A stretch of 64,000 nucleotides of DNA, taken from Gerris lacustris. Taxonomy: Eukaryota; Arthropoda; Insecta; Hemiptera; Gerridae. Position 1 is the first letter of the stretch; each line of letters starts with the position of its first letter. Of the stretch, positions 1 through 15,000 are shown piece by piece. Below the pieces are notes generated by a model. The model was not told the origin of the DNA. It worked only from the letters and a program-made list of their open reading frames with translations, and did no database searches. A program made the translations under genes and the position numbers. The stretch is from the NCBI GenBank assembly GCA_951217055.1, contig OX578282.1, forward strand, positions 58,597,311 through 58,661,310, read 5' to 3'.

Positions 1-81
1 CTTTTTTCAGTATTTCATTTAATAACTAATATTAAAGTTTTATTAATTCAGGTTAAGTTAATACTGAGTACTTTAACATAC

Positions 82-3000
82 TTTTGTTGCACTATTTAGC
101 CACGGTTTCATGTAATCTCCGCTGGTACTGTTGTCTGGAAAGTTTCTTATCCCACCCACAGATAGTCCTATTGAGATAAATGACTAAAAAGAAACAAAAA
201 ATGTTAATAAAATCATCTTATGGCATACAACTCAATGTATTTTTAATTTAAATTTAGTTTATAAAAGCTAAATTTAACTATAATTATTATTATTTGTTTT
301 TATAAATGTATATATATAATGAAATAATAACTTACTTCTTGATCAAATGGAGCAACAGAAACTTTGCTATTAGACCAAGTATCTGAACCATTTTTAAACG
401 AAAGTAACTCGTAAAGTTTTCCACCTTCAGGAGGTATGAGAGCTTGTTTTACTTGACCGTCCACCATAAACCACATATTTTCTTTAAACAGGAAAAAAAA
501 AAAATTAAACCAAAAAGTAGTAGTAAATAAAGTAACTTATGAAAAAAAAACAAGAAGCGCTTAAAAAAATACCTTTAGTTTTGACTCTAAAGACGTCCAG
601 ATTGCCAAACCCAACAGAGGAAACGAGTCAAGCATTGGTCTCTGCGCATGCCCAGTCTGAGATGCGCAAGCGCACTTTAGACTGAGCATGCGCAGAGACC
701 AATGCTCGGCTCGTTTCCTCTATTCGATTCGGCAGTCTGGACGAGGCTACAAATGGAACTTCTTTAGATTGCTCCCCTATGTTGTTTTAGTATAAAAATG
801 ACTTAGACTAAATAACAATAAAGACAAAGGGATAGTCCACTTCTATTTTGATAAGGATAGTAACAGTCTAAATAAGAACACTCTGTTCCCCTTCTTTAGA
901 TTGTTACTCCCCTCTGTATATTTTATAAGGGGAGTAACAATCTAAAGAAGTGCCCTTAAAATTGGGTTTATAGCGTGCTATTTAGATAAAAATATATTCA
1001 TGAAGCAGTGGAGATATCACTGAGTGATTTCCCCCACCCTTCCTTCCTTATGCACTTGCGCAGTGTTCCGATCAGGTTATAAACAAAGCCGAATATATTA
1101 TTAAAAAACAATACTAACTTTCTAAAAGGATGGTTTCAAAATGGAAAACAAGTGCGTATTTAATATTTTTATATAAATGGATGACTCGAAAAATGAAAAC
1201 AAGAGGGAAGAGAAAGGTTTCATCCAGGACAGCTTCAACGCGAGAAAGTTGGTTCGGAACCAACTTTTCTCGCATTATCTTTTGACAAGCTATATATTAC
1301 TCCAAAGGTTGCCAACTGAAACATCTTTTGTAATATTTCGTCTATTAAAACACGAATTAAGATCATGCCCCAGAATATAGCAAGACAACTTCTGCTACCA
1401 CGGGAGCATAGTCGTTAAAAACAAGATGCTGAGGAGGACATCAATATCGCATAGGTGAAATCGTGATGATAAGGCCGATCTCGTACCATGAGTTCAACAT
1501 TCAAAATTTGTTACCACCCTGTTCAGAGTACAGACTTAATAAATACTAATTACTAGTACTTTTTGGATAATCAATTCTCAAAACTAAATTATCTCACCTG
1601 GGCTCCATAGAAATGAGTAGTTATGGAATCCTGCACTCCATGGAGTAGTGGATTGTCTGAAAACGGATCGAGTTTTGATTTCTTCAGGACTCCCAAGTAT
1701 AATTCCGGCCTCCAGGTACCCTCCACCAATATCTTTACCATTAATTTTCAACTGTTTATTGCCTCGTGCACCTGCAATTCTAATCCTTCCTGATGCATAA
1801 TCCCGTCCATAAATTCTTCTTTTTGGCTCAATGTATAGTTCTACAAATAAAATGAACCATTTAGCGTTATGATGTAAAAGAATGATAATAATCGGCTGCT
1901 TATGAAGATAATTTGTGAGCAACTACAGCTTATTCGTATGCTTTATTATTATAAAACGAAAATTCATTTTTATGATTAACAAAAAGCACAGTACAAAGTA
2001 TACTAACCTGGATATAGCCAGTCTCCTGCTGGGAGTTTAGCCTTAATATCAACTCTTCCATACTTAAATGAAAATGCCTCCTTTGTGTTAAGTCTGGCCG
2101 ATTCAACAGGAGGGAGGATCGCATAGGAAATAGCTTGTCTTTCACATTCCAGTGTAAAAGGCTCTCCCGTGCAACTTTAAACATTAACATTTCATGAACG
2201 CTATTAAAATTAGGATAATAAATTAATGGCATTTTTGAAACAGTCAGTTCTTGTTTATAAAATCCTTGACAGTGTTTTTCTCCAATGTGTGATAGCAACT
2301 AATTAAGCCAGAGGTGAAACACAATAACCAAACAACGTCTTCACACAAAAACTTGTTTATAGTTCATGAAGTTGTTTAAGTTTAAATATTGCATACACAT
2401 ATCACTTCTTCACCGCACTTAAGTTTATGTAGAGAAGAAAAAAAAAATGTAAATGTTTATTAAACGAGTGTATAGTGGGTTCTTCGATCCGAGACTTCGG
2501 CTTTAAAATGTTTGTGAGTTGGTGTGTTTGTTTGTTTGTCTAACAATAATTGGCGTACAAATAGATCTATTTAAACGAAATTTGGCACACAGGCGCACCT
2601 TAAGATTCTTTAAAACTATATAGCTTTTGGAAATTTCAAACTAAATATTTTCAAGATGCCAATATGGCGGACGACTAAACAAAAAGTTTTTAGTAAGCAT
2701 CATATATGTTGAACGCCATTTTCAAGGTCTTAGAGTAGGAAAAGACTATGCAACTATCACTATACAATTCAGACCTGTGCCCCCTACCCCAGGTTTAGGT
2801 CACAAGCCCTAGGCCCTATGCCCCATTCCCCAAGTTACCGGCTATTGGCCTTCGGCTTCAGGAAACACGCCCCCCTCACAAAAGACCTGTATCTCACAAT
2901 CCTCAGATGCTACCAGGCAGATCAGGCCGGTGCCCTCAACTCCAAAGAAAACATTCCAACAGCATAGCATTTTTCAACGAATATTTGATAAAGTCATAAA

Positions 3001-6000
3001 ATAATAATATAGGAAACTATTATGGCACTTTTCCAACAGCCTGTCCGAAATTTCGGGGAATGATAACATATGTAGTAGTAAAAATTAGACGCAGTTTATC
3101 AGTTAAAATTAAATAAGTAATTACTCTTTTAAATTAAGTTTGCCTCTTCTTACATATCCATCTTCCATTAAGATCGGTTTAATAATCAGTCTTCCTCCCT
3201 TGACATAAGAATTCTCTGGCTTATTGGTAAAGACAACAAAATCATAGTCCTGAAATAAAATAAATTATAATGAAATAATGCCAATAAACTATAGTAAACA
3301 GTAAGATGACCAATTTTATAGTAACCTTTTTAGTACTTCTATAGATTGTTACTCCCCTATGCTTTTTCAAAATATAAAGGGATATAATAATTTATGCATT
3401 CCTTTATCTAACGAACTTTTAAGACAAAGGGATGTTTAGTCCAATGCACTTTGGTACAAAGGAATATCACACTTCTTTCTTTATAAGTGGAGTAACAATC
3501 TAAAGAAGAACATTCTGTACACCTTCATTAGTTTGTTACTCCCTTGCGTTGTTTATAAGAGGAGTAACAGTCTAAAGAAGAACATTCTGTACACCTTCAT
3601 TAGTTTGTTACTCCCTTGCGTTGTTTATAAGAGGAGTAACAGTCTAAAGAAGAACATTCTGTACACCTTCATTAGTTTGTTACTCCCTTGCGTTGTTTAT
3701 AAGAGGAGTAACAATCTAAAGAAGAACATTCTGTACACCTTCATTAGTTTGTTACTCCCTTGCGTTGTTTATAAGAGGAGTAACAGTCTAAAGAAGAACA
3801 TTCTGTACACCTTCATTAGTTTGTTACTCCCTTGCGTTGTTTATAAGAGGAGTAACAGTCTAAAGAAGTGAAGAAGATTGTTTGACAATAAACAAATTAT
3901 TATTTTCTGTTTCACTTCCAACAATGATTTCACAACATTCAAGACGATGCTCTTACCAGAAAATAGATCCTAGAATGGTATGTTGATAAAGATAATGATT
4001 TTACCAAATTAAGTCTAATGTTTAAAATATCTAGCAATATTACCGGTTGCCAAGGCATGAGGACTGAATGGAGCCATCTTGATCTGTCTATAGGTTTGTT
4101 AAATTCATCATAGAATACCACAGTCCCCTTGCAAACTGTTCTTCCATTTACGATAGTGACAGATTTCTTGCAAAGAGATACATTGGGTTTCGGGGTAGAT
4201 GTAGTTGTGGTCGTAGTGGCTGCAGTTGTTGTAGTAGTAGTAGTAGGTTCTGTAGTAGTTGACTGTTTAGTCGTCGAAGGTTCATTTGTTGTATAATCTG
4301 AAAAGATTCATAGTTTTGCACTCCCAAGAAATATAGGTACATTGTAGAATAATGTAAAAGTTAATGTGCTATTGAACGGTGACTTGGGCTTTGATTGTTG
4401 CAGTATGTATGACCATTGCAAACATGAGACGAATTATAAGAAGTTAGCTATTCTGGCAGGTAACCTTACGGTCAAGAATCGCTTGGCATGATTTGGTACA
4501 GTTTTGAAAGATTTATACCTCTTTGTCAAAACAGTACATATATATAATTTATAGGTACATTTGAGAGATTATAACCCTACAAAAACAGTACATTTGTATA
4601 ATTTATAAATTTGAGAGATTGTAAACCTTTGTAAAAATAATACATTCAAGTAAGGCCCTGGCCAGTTTTCGAACCTCCTCTCCTAAACGCCCGGAAAACT
4701 GCAGTTTTGCCAAAAAGTTTATTATAATACATAGCTTAATAGTAATTAATTATCTTTAAAAATTTAACCGTAAATATCCAAAATTTTAATTGACTGCAAA
4801 TTATTTTTTTTTCACATTAATCTAATTTTCGATGTATAGCTCGCAATTCACGATACTTTCCGACGGTAATAAGTACTTTTTACAGACCTATTTAACGCAG
4901 CTAAGGATTCAGCTATATACTAAATACTAAGCACGAACTAATTATTAGTAATCAGTATCTCAAATATACAGAGTACAGTAAAATCCCATAGCTGCATGGC
5001 CTGGGATTTAACGTAGATCTGCTTGATAACATATGAAACTATTGCATTTAAAACAAAATTTATAATTTACCTGATTTATACACTAGTAGCCTTAGATTGC
5101 CACCACATTGTGCATTAATGTCACCAGGGCATGGAATAGTGCATTCATCATCATCCACTAACAACGATTTAGGTGGTTTACGATTGCCACAAAAACACTC
5201 CTCTCTAAAACATTACCATTGAAAGAAAACATGAGATTAAATATAATAAGTCAATAGTAATTAATTATCTTTGAAAATATAACAACAGCACAAATAAATT
5301 GCTTGCGATCGGGAGGGCAGGGGCAGGGGTACTAGGCCCTACACAGCGTGGTAGTGGGAGACGGGCAGACTCGATTGAATACCTCCTATAACTTCCTCTC
5401 GCCCTGTTCCTATATCTTCCCTACTCGTGTAACGCTAGTTAGGTAACGCTTTTCGAGGTTATGTGCCATAGCCAAGACATGAAAATGTAAAAAAATTTAT
5501 TAACTGTTTTTAGATCCCAGTCACTAAGAATACAAGTCAGGGAATGAACGACCGTTCAACTGAATACTGCTTTTCGTCCAAACTAATGATAATTACTTCC
5601 TTCATAGTATGCTTACTTACTGATTGAATTACAAAGGGAATAAGTACTATTTACAGACCTATATAATGCTATTAAGGATTCAGCTAAGCACAGGGCCGTT
5701 TCTACTAATAGGCAAGACTAGGCGGGCGCCTAGGGCGGCAAAATTTTAGGGGCGGCAAAAGGAAGGGGAAAAATTAATGTTTAATCAAAAAACGAAAAAA
5801 TCAAGCAAATAAGAAGAGAAAAAAAATATATAGAAAAAATTGAATTGTTTTCAAATGCATATACCGAACAATTACTTAATATGTGCTTACTTTGACTATA
5901 TAAACTGGAGACAAATTAAGAACTCTTTTGGTTGAAAATAGGCCAAAACAAGTGAAATGAAAATTTTGTTTTGATGAAAAACTCAAATTAATAGAAAACT

Positions 6001-9000
6001 ATCTGCGCAGTTCCATGAGCCAATAAAGACTCGTATAGGACTAGCCACAATTTTATTAGAAAAAGACATTACTTACCAGCTGGACATTACAGATCTTAAA
6101 AGACTTTTCCTAAAATGAAGGTAAAGAATGTACTAAACAACCAAAGAAAGTTAAAAGAAAGAACCTAAAATACCGCTAAAGTTATAAGAGATATTTAAAA
6201 TGAAATAAAATATAACTCCTTATTTAGATATTTAATGTTTGATGGGATTATGTTAGATACAAGTTCTTTTGTGTATAATAAATTAATTTCTTTTAGCCTA
6301 GATAACAAAGGGAAAAGGCGAATAGTAAAAGGGAGGGGGGGGGGGGGAATTTTTTAATTTTTGCCTAGGGCGGCAAAACACCTAGAAACGGCCCTGGCTA
6401 AGCAGCATTGAATCGAGAGCATTCCATATAAATACAGGACTCATATGTTATAAGATATTATACAGGACTAATTAATACAGTTTATAATAATTGTCATCTA
6501 GATATTTAAAGTTTGAATAGGATCTTGCTTCAAGCACAAAGAGAAAATAGGATTATTAAAATTACAAAATATAATTAGGATACCCAATACCCAGGCTTAG
6601 ATAAAACCTTGGAATCTGCAAGGCTTCGAGAACTCTAATTTTTCATCATTGTAATATCGATACTACAGCTCAGTTTAAGCAGGAAAAAGAGGAAGAACGA
6701 CAATCTTATACATCCTATGCTTATAGTCTTAACTTGTAAAGAACATTTTTTTATTTTTGTTCATGAATATTAAATGAAATTTGTTAGAAATCAAAAAGAA
6801 GGGGTATTTTGTGGACTTGTAGAATGTATATGAGAGAAGGAGATTATTTGGAATAAAAGTCCGATAGGTGTAGTTATGTTTTTATTTTCAAAGCTTTCGC
6901 TCAGGGAGCCTGAGCTTCATCAGTGATCAAATAAGGTCAATCATCAAGATCAAATAAGGAAATTTGTTAGGTACTATAATACGTGCACAATTAGGGATCT
7001 AAGTTGAAATTTAAAACCGACAGTGCGTGTATTGTGTTTACAACGTTCCAACAAAAACAGCTAAGAAAATGACCAGAATCAAACAAACCCAAATCGTATC
7101 TCATACTTTAACTTAATAAATAAAATAAAGTCAACCCAAAACATACAAACAGTCGGTGGTTGAAAACTTACTTATAATGAAGTCCTGCATATTTGTATCC
7201 AATAGAGTTGCAAAGATTGATGCATTTGCTAGGCGTGTTGGTAAATTGTAAATTCAGTTGAAGACCAGTAAGTAATCTAACTTCATCTTCATCTTCGTAA
7301 CAGCCCATAAGTCTATTTTCTTCAGATATATCTGAAACATATATATCATAACACGTTAAAACCTAATGTTTTAATTTTAATTTATATAAATTGAACAATT
7401 GCTTTGAGAAAACTTAAGAGAAATAGATCAGTATTCCAGGGGTGATCCAGCGCCCCTGTTTGCCCCCTCCTTCCCCATCCCATATAGGCACCCACGAGGA
7501 CAGCTCTATAACCTTGAGCCTCTCATCAACACTAGTGAAATAAAACGGATTTTAGACCACTCCAATTGTAGTTACTTAAAATGTAAGATTATGAGTTTAA
7601 AAAGGTATAGCCTTAAGCCTCGTCCAGACTGCCAAACCGAACAGAGGAAACGAGCCGAGCATTGGTTTCTGCGCATGGCTAGTCTGGGTTGCGCAGGCGC
7701 ACATTAGATTGGGCATGCGCAAAGACCAATGCTCGACTCAATTCTTTTTTTCGGTCCGGCAGTGTCGACGAGGCTTTAAGAATCAGCGTGATCTCTAAAG
7801 GTCTACTGGTTCTAATAAAATTAAGAGCTGATGGATGTAAATTCATTTTAATATACACTTAATTATTTATACTCAAAATCTATATTTTTTGATCGATAGA
7901 AATTAAACAATTTTGCAATACATCTTATGCTTTTAGAAATTCTGGTCTATCAAGTGTCAGTTTGATGTGGATTGTAGCTATAGGATTTGAGGAGGGGTCT
8001 TTAAACATAAGTTTGGTAGCTTCTTTGAACCTTCAAGAGCTGGACGCTTTCTTCTCAACCAACAACTTCATTTGTACTTACCATGTTTAGTAATAACCTG
8101 TTACATAAGTACCTGATACTTGATTCTTGATTGATTGCAATTAGAAAGTATCAAGGAACTTAATGATTTCTATGTAAATAAGTCTAAACGGGTAACTCTC
8201 ACAAAAAACCTATTAGTTACCACTAAATACTTTCCCATCCACGATTTCTCATAGTCTTTGGAGTAATTATCGAGCTTTGGTTTAATTAGGCAAATTATAA
8301 AAGTTAAAATTTAAGAAAAACAACTATTGATGAAGATTAATTGAATTCACCCAAAATGCCAGTTGAATAAACATTCATGCGCTCTCCAGAACCGCATTTT
8401 TGCTTTTTATCCCCGGAACATGGCGTCGAACAATATGAGTTCTCAACTCTAAAATCATCAATTACCTCATCACCGCAATGACATTCAGTTCTGAAACAAT
8501 TTAAAATATTTCATTATTTTTAATCAATTAATACGTCAACGCTAGAATAATACATTTCTTACACAAATATCTCTTATTATTAAACCATTCTCAATATTCC
8601 TTTCTTGTTGGTATCATGACATTGTAGTTTTTTATGTTAGCTAGTTTACGTGGTGTGTTGAAAACGATCTAAATACAGTATTTCTATATAAACTATTCGA
8701 AACTTCGAAAGTCTGGCACTACTGTTACTGTATTGCTCTGAACACACCTTCAGCCTTCAGTTACATAATATGAACACCTCCTGACTTTGCTGAGATCCCA
8801 TTAAGTCATGCGCAGTTTTATATTTCTCTCCTGTGGAAACTTGACACTTCGACCTTTTAAATATAACCTTCTTTTACAGTCATCATAATTATCACGTGTC
8901 AAAATCAGCCTTTTTCTAATGACATCAGAACTGTATTCAAATATTTTCAAATGCCAACTCAATACGGTCTTGTAAACAGACATCAATTGAAAACAAGAGC

Positions 9001-12000
9001 CGTATTCAGATCGTTTTCAATACACCATGTAAAGGTTGCTATAATTATTATTTATGCTTGCAATAATTGGCTCAAACTAGCAATGTCTGGCGTGATGGGG
9101 CTGAGTTTTAAACGCAAATCATCCTCAACGCAGGACAGTCTGTTTCTATAATTGGTTTTGAGGTATATAAGGGATGAATAAACTCCTAACTACTGCAAAT
9201 ATTTATGCAGCGCGTACCATTGAGCACGATCCCGCATACCACAGTTTGGGAATCACTGATCTACAGTGTTTCAACTGACTTCATTAGTTTAAGAACTATT
9301 CGAAGAAAATGGTGAAGTGCAATACAGAATTTGAAGAGAAGGTAAATCCACTCCACTCTTTGAGTGGATGGTACTGGGTCCACTACCGTTCGCTGTTGCC
9401 ATGCACCGCTGGCAACAGCGATCTACTAGCCACTCGGAGTAACTGTTTTCAACACTAGCGCTATAAAACCTCGGGTACAATACGTATTGAGATATGAACG
9501 GTGGACGGTGGAGTGATGCCGCTATTTGTTTATGTTTACATTGAATACAATGGAAGTAGAGGAGGGCCGCTATGATAAGCACGAGCTTCTGTGCGAATGT
9601 TGCCGCTTGCTGCTAATCGCTCACCGCTGAGCCTCGACATTAATTTCCGCTCACCGCTCAGTTTTTTCAGTTATTGGAAACTCTCAAGTAAACATGGTAG
9701 GGAACTAAAGGAAAATATCGCCCATCCTATTAATTTCGCCAGTGCCACTCACCGTCTACCGCTCTGCTACCAACAGCTCACCGAACGTATCGTACCCGAG
9801 GTAAAAGTGTGGAGTACATTGGCATCAAGGCAACTAGATTTAGATCTGACAATCTACTTACCCGTATTGTACTCCAGCATATCTGTAACCGTTTCGCCAG
9901 CACTGGCCCATACAATAATCTGGTGTCAGCATTGTACCGAATTCCCATAACTGATCCTGAAGGATCTTTTCATCACTGTACACATCGTAACATCCGAGGT
10001 ACTTATCTTCGTGCTTGTTCGCTCCTCTACCTTACAAAAACAACTAAATTTTATTAGAAGGCAATTTACAATTTTAAAAAAGAAATACATATATAATTAA
10101 CTAAAAAAACAGTTTGTGTACCATCCAAACTATAAACAGAAAGAAGTCGTCTTGCTCCACAAGTTTCATTAATGTTACCGGCGCATTTCATTTTGCATTC
10201 AGTATTATTTTTCAAATGCGTATAAGGTGGCCTTGTTTTGGAACAGAAACATTCACGTCTGCAAACACAAACAAAAAAGAATATAATTAGAAGCTGTCAT
10301 TTATTGAAATATTCTTAATACCAAAAAAACCTTGACTATATGTATATGATAATGATAATGTATACGATCTGTAAAAAGTAATTAATTAATTAATTGACAG
10401 TTAGTGTTCACACATAGTTACAAATAACCACTTTGTACTCGTAGCTAGTCTGTATTTTTGTTTTTTTAATGTATTGTACAAAAATTCGGTCCAAGACAAC
10501 TCAGACAAACTTTCTAATATACGAGTTCATAATTACTTAGCCCAGTGTTTTCAATTTTTAGTTCGAGTTTTCGTAGGTACATTTAATTATTACTGAACAT
10601 TATGTCAAAATTTATCATAAAAATAACTTCTCCTCGGCGGGGAATCGAACCCGTCCTATCTCCGACCGTGTTTAACGCTATTTTCTCAGGAACTAGAGTT
10701 AGTCTTAGAGTTATTGGGGGTAGCACCCCCCCTCCCCCCCATTTGAAGCAAAAATTCATTTCACCCTGGGATATGATTTTTCTGAACATGTATGCCAAAT
10801 TTCGTCAAAATTGTCCCAGTAGTTTCGCGTCAGCAGTAGGCTCAAGCGTCTGCACAGACGACAGACATTTTTTAAAAAACCTTTTTTTGGACTCAGGGGA
10901 ACTCAGATTGCAGATTTAATTCAGAAAATATTCTTAATTCATTATCTTACATCATTTAAACGTACAAATATTTATTATACCTCAGTAAACTCTACAAAAT
11001 CCCTTGAAATAATAATAATAAATAATTTCCGCATTGATGCTATATATATATAGTTTATTAAAAAATAGTAAATTAAATAGTACCATCTATAATTTATCTG
11101 TGCATTTATTAAATAGATAAAGATAATGTTTTATATGGAAATATGAAGGTTATAATGTTATATATCTGATATCACTGCTACTAGTATAATTAGTTTTAAA
11201 CGTCTTTGAATGCAATTTAGTTTAGAATAAATCAACCAAAAGCAATCATTAATAGTATGTACCTACAAGAAGAATAAAATTTGCTTTAAAAATTAGCTAA
11301 AAATCTTAAATAGTTTTCAACATTTAAATTTTGATTCCGTAGAAAAAGAGAACGGACTTATTCAGAATAAAAATTCTAAGAGTATATATTAAAAGTGAAA
11401 CGATGCTGATCTGTTATAGAGAGGAAAATAAATTGGCCAAGTATGTGCTTGCAGTACACTCAAAGGGTCTGTAAGCAATTTTAAAAAATAAACGAGTTCG
11501 TTAACCCGTTTAATCACCACAGCGGTTTAAAGAGAGCGGCCATTTAAAAGTTTGTTTCAGCTGCAGCTTTTAAACCATATATTACCATCACGTGAAACAT
11601 ATGCCACTAAATGGCTGATTTATTATCCAAATGCAATAAAATTGCTCCTATGAGTTTGCCAATGGGGGGGATTCACAAAATATACGACGTATGACAAATT
11701 CCTTAAAAATCGTTGGTCTTTTTGTTTTTGCTCCCGAGCTTACCAAAGATATTGGGAGCTATGGGTTGATCTGAAGAACGAAAATTTTATGACTCCGATT
11801 TCAAAAACTCCAAGACAGAAATCCGATTCTGACTTCAGGCAACATTTTTGTTTCCGTGTCTGTCTGTCAGTCTGTCGGTCAGTCGATCAATTTTAGCTAC
11901 ATATGGGGGGTTCAGTATTAAAGTGGACCAAGTCCATCAAACTTGATTTTGAGTTACAGACACTTTTGTGAATTCACTCAGTGCTAATTACTATTGCATT

Positions 12001-15000
12001 ATAAAGTTTAATTAACTCGATTATTCTATAGTTTAGTTTATTAATAAATATATTTTACACATTTTAGGTTGATACCTTAAAAAATATCCAATTCATGACA
12101 TTTCACATGGAAGCTACTATGACTTGGTTCAGATTTTCTCTGAAACTTCAGAGCAAATTCAAATAGAAATTCTTCAGTGCTGGTTTCAATGAGCACTGCA
12201 TTCTGTGGGTTTCCCATGGTACTAACAATTATAACACTCTAACCCTATTAAAATATACAGTTTAAGCTTTCAGAATATATCTCTATCTCATTTTTTTTTT
12301 TTCAAAAAATGGACTTGGCCCACTTTAGCACTGACCCCCTCATATCTTAAAAATTACAAGTCCTATTTTAATGAAATTTCTATGGTAAGTCATAATTAGC
12401 CCATTGTTGGTCCTATATAATTTTCAGCTATCTGCGCCCATTTTTTTCTCTTCAATATACTCACAAATATGCATTTATGTATTTAAAAAAGTACTCATCT
12501 AATTTTTATTAAATTTGTATAGTTTGTCGAAAGTAGACCGCAGATAGCACCAGATTAATTTCGACCGTCTGCGCTCTTTAAATTTTGCTTAATTGATACT
12601 TTAATGTATTTAAAAAATCAAAACAATTTTGAAATATTAAAAAAAAACGGGGGAAAAAAATAAATTATACAATAATGGCTTGCGTAAAAGCATAAGTACG
12701 TAATAGGATGCGAGGAAGCTATGTGCCCCACTAATTGGCAGTCTATCTTAAAAAATGAATGATTACCCACATACTATTGAAGTTGAAGATATAAGTGTAA
12801 AGTGAAGAAGAAGAAAGTAATGTGTAATGGGATTAATAATGGACTAATTATGACGTCTAAATTTCATCAAAATATGACGAGTAGTGTTTAAGATATTATG
12901 GCTCGCAAAAAAAATTGACCGACAGACAGACAAAAGTCCAAAACCGAGACATAATAATTTCAAGATAAAAAGAACTTTTTATATACTACGTTTTTAAATT
13001 TTCTGTTGAATCGTATGTAATGTTGATAATATAATTGTTATTGTTACATAATATATAATGTTAGTGAAAAAAAAGAAATTGTTCCAAATTTATTTACTTC
13101 ACATAAATGACAACCATCTAGAGAGCTGATCTTAAACCTATAAAAAGACAAATCTTTGTACAACGGATCTCCCCAACACCAAATCTAAACCGTGCCATCG
13201 ATAGATTTGAAATAATATGAATAATATAATTGATAAATAATATAATCGATATATTTCCTGTTTTGCTGTCATTCAATGTTTACCTCTAATAAAAAATCAC
13301 AAATTTGAAACCCGTCAAAATGAAGATTGTAAATACTATGGGATATGTCAAAACAAATAAAATAACTTGCGGATTTTTTCCGATCTAACTTTCCACACAG
13401 CAAAATTTGCTGAAAACTAATTAAATTCTGCTGAAAGATGGCTAAAAGTATTAAAATAATGCATTGTCATCGTGTTCTGAGCTATGCTAAAAGTTTCAAA
13501 TGTCTAGCTATTCGGGAAGTTAGTTAGAAATCGATTGCCAGATTTGTACCGGTCAAACAAACAAACAAACAAACAAGAAAGCAAGCTAATAAAAACGTAG
13601 TAAAAAAATATTCAAAACCGAAGAATGATCACAAGGCTTCTGCTACCTTCGATAAGCTTGGAACCAAAGTATAAAAGTATGTAAATTAAAAATTTCAAAA
13701 CCATGTTAATTGTAGTTTTCTAGATCATTTTTTGTATGTTATTTGTGGTATTATATTTATTTGTTGTGATTTTATACTTAACTGAGTCAAGCAATTAGCA
13801 TTTTTTATTTAGGTACAAATTTATGATGTTGGATATTAATATTTAAGACTAAAAACCAGTAAATTTCCAACAGAGCTAGTCTTTTGAAATTATTGATTCA
13901 AAATACCGTTTTTTAATATAAGATATTTGATTTAACTTTATATAACAATGTATCTACAGTATTACAGTTGCGGATTAAAATGGGTCAGCAGCCCCTCCCC
14001 TCTTACCAAGGCGTCAGGAAAAAACAAAAATAACCAATGTCGCAGGTCAGAATTAACAGTTATCAAAGAAAGTGAGGCCGAAAGGGCAGTCTATACTATA
14101 AACAATTGGGTTTTTGAATCAATACTTCTACAGCACTCAATTATCAAGTAAGTAAACATTTGCACATTTTTTCCAGTGGAATGGAAATCTTATAGGATAT
14201 ATTATATTTACTTCAACTCTTATCATTATTTCTCATATAATAATTATTAAGTACGATCTAATATTAAAAATGAATTAAATGACGACATATTAGAACAACT
14301 AAATGCTGAAATATTAGAGCAACAAATGATGAAACTTTTGAGCAACAAATGCTGAAATATTTGAGCAACAAATGCTGAAATATTTGAACAGCAAATCCTG
14401 TCATATTATAGTAACGACTTCTGACGAATTAGAGCAACAAATTCTGACAAACAAGAGCAACAAATGTTGACATATTAGAGCAACAAATGCTGACAGTGCA
14501 CATCATTCTAACTGTCCGATTTTCTTCTGGCATCTTTTACAATTTTTCCAAGTTATTTACCGCCTCATTTTATTTTAATGTGTGCGCCATGTCGTATTGT
14601 AATAAATAGGTTTGATTTTATTTTTAACAAACGTTTTTTTTCTGTTTTTTTTTCTATAAAGGTATGTTAAAGACGTTTCATAGCAATCAGATTTTTTCAT
14701 AAAAATAAATACGATAATTTAATACATCTAGATTTTTCGGAGGAGACCGCGTTATTTTGTGAATCCCGAAGATACGAATCCAAAACAGAGACCATTTTTC
14801 TCCATCACAAACAACTGATTAATTAGACTATAAATTACAATTGTTTAGTTTAATTAAAATCATTGAGGGGTCCTATTTGTTAAATTCAAATTTCAAAGGA
14901 AGTAACATTAAACTCTAACTATAGTAAATAAAAATGATTTTTAATTGCTTGCCCGTAATAAATTTACTTACGCCTTGAATAATAATAATGTTGAGTTCGC

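Larger units (their letters stand above)
82..4297 (-). other. Thr-rich linker and GH16-like glucan-recognition domain (exons 8-13)
   Basis: Exon 8 (4297-4044) opens with about 35 residues that are mostly Thr/Ser/Pro, then CKKSVTIVNGRTVCKG and the start of the GH16-like fold. Exons 9-13 continue through NSYVKGGRLIIKP, CTGEPFTLECERQ, the degraded catalytic site, MVDGQVKQALIPPEGGKL and VGGIRNFPDNSTSGDYMKPW. In active GH16 enzymes two Glu residues flank an Asp; here those positions read Arg, Arg and Gly. Such loss is typical of insect recognition proteins. The C-terminal strand region is outside the window. Confidence 0.85.

Noticed and set aside
3509..3868. Palindromic repeats at fixed spacing as a CRISPR array
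   Set aside because: The whole 72 bp unit, including the part between palindromes, is repeated; there are no spacers and no cas genes.
3533..3871. 112-residue plus-strand ORF with internal repeats
   Set aside because: It is the translation of the 72 bp MITE-derived satellite, not a gene.
9591..10057. Two overlapping plus-strand ORFs of 119 and 82 codons
   Set aside because: The opposite strand of 9862-10024 encodes the WSC2 N-half exon, with fitting phase and cysteines.
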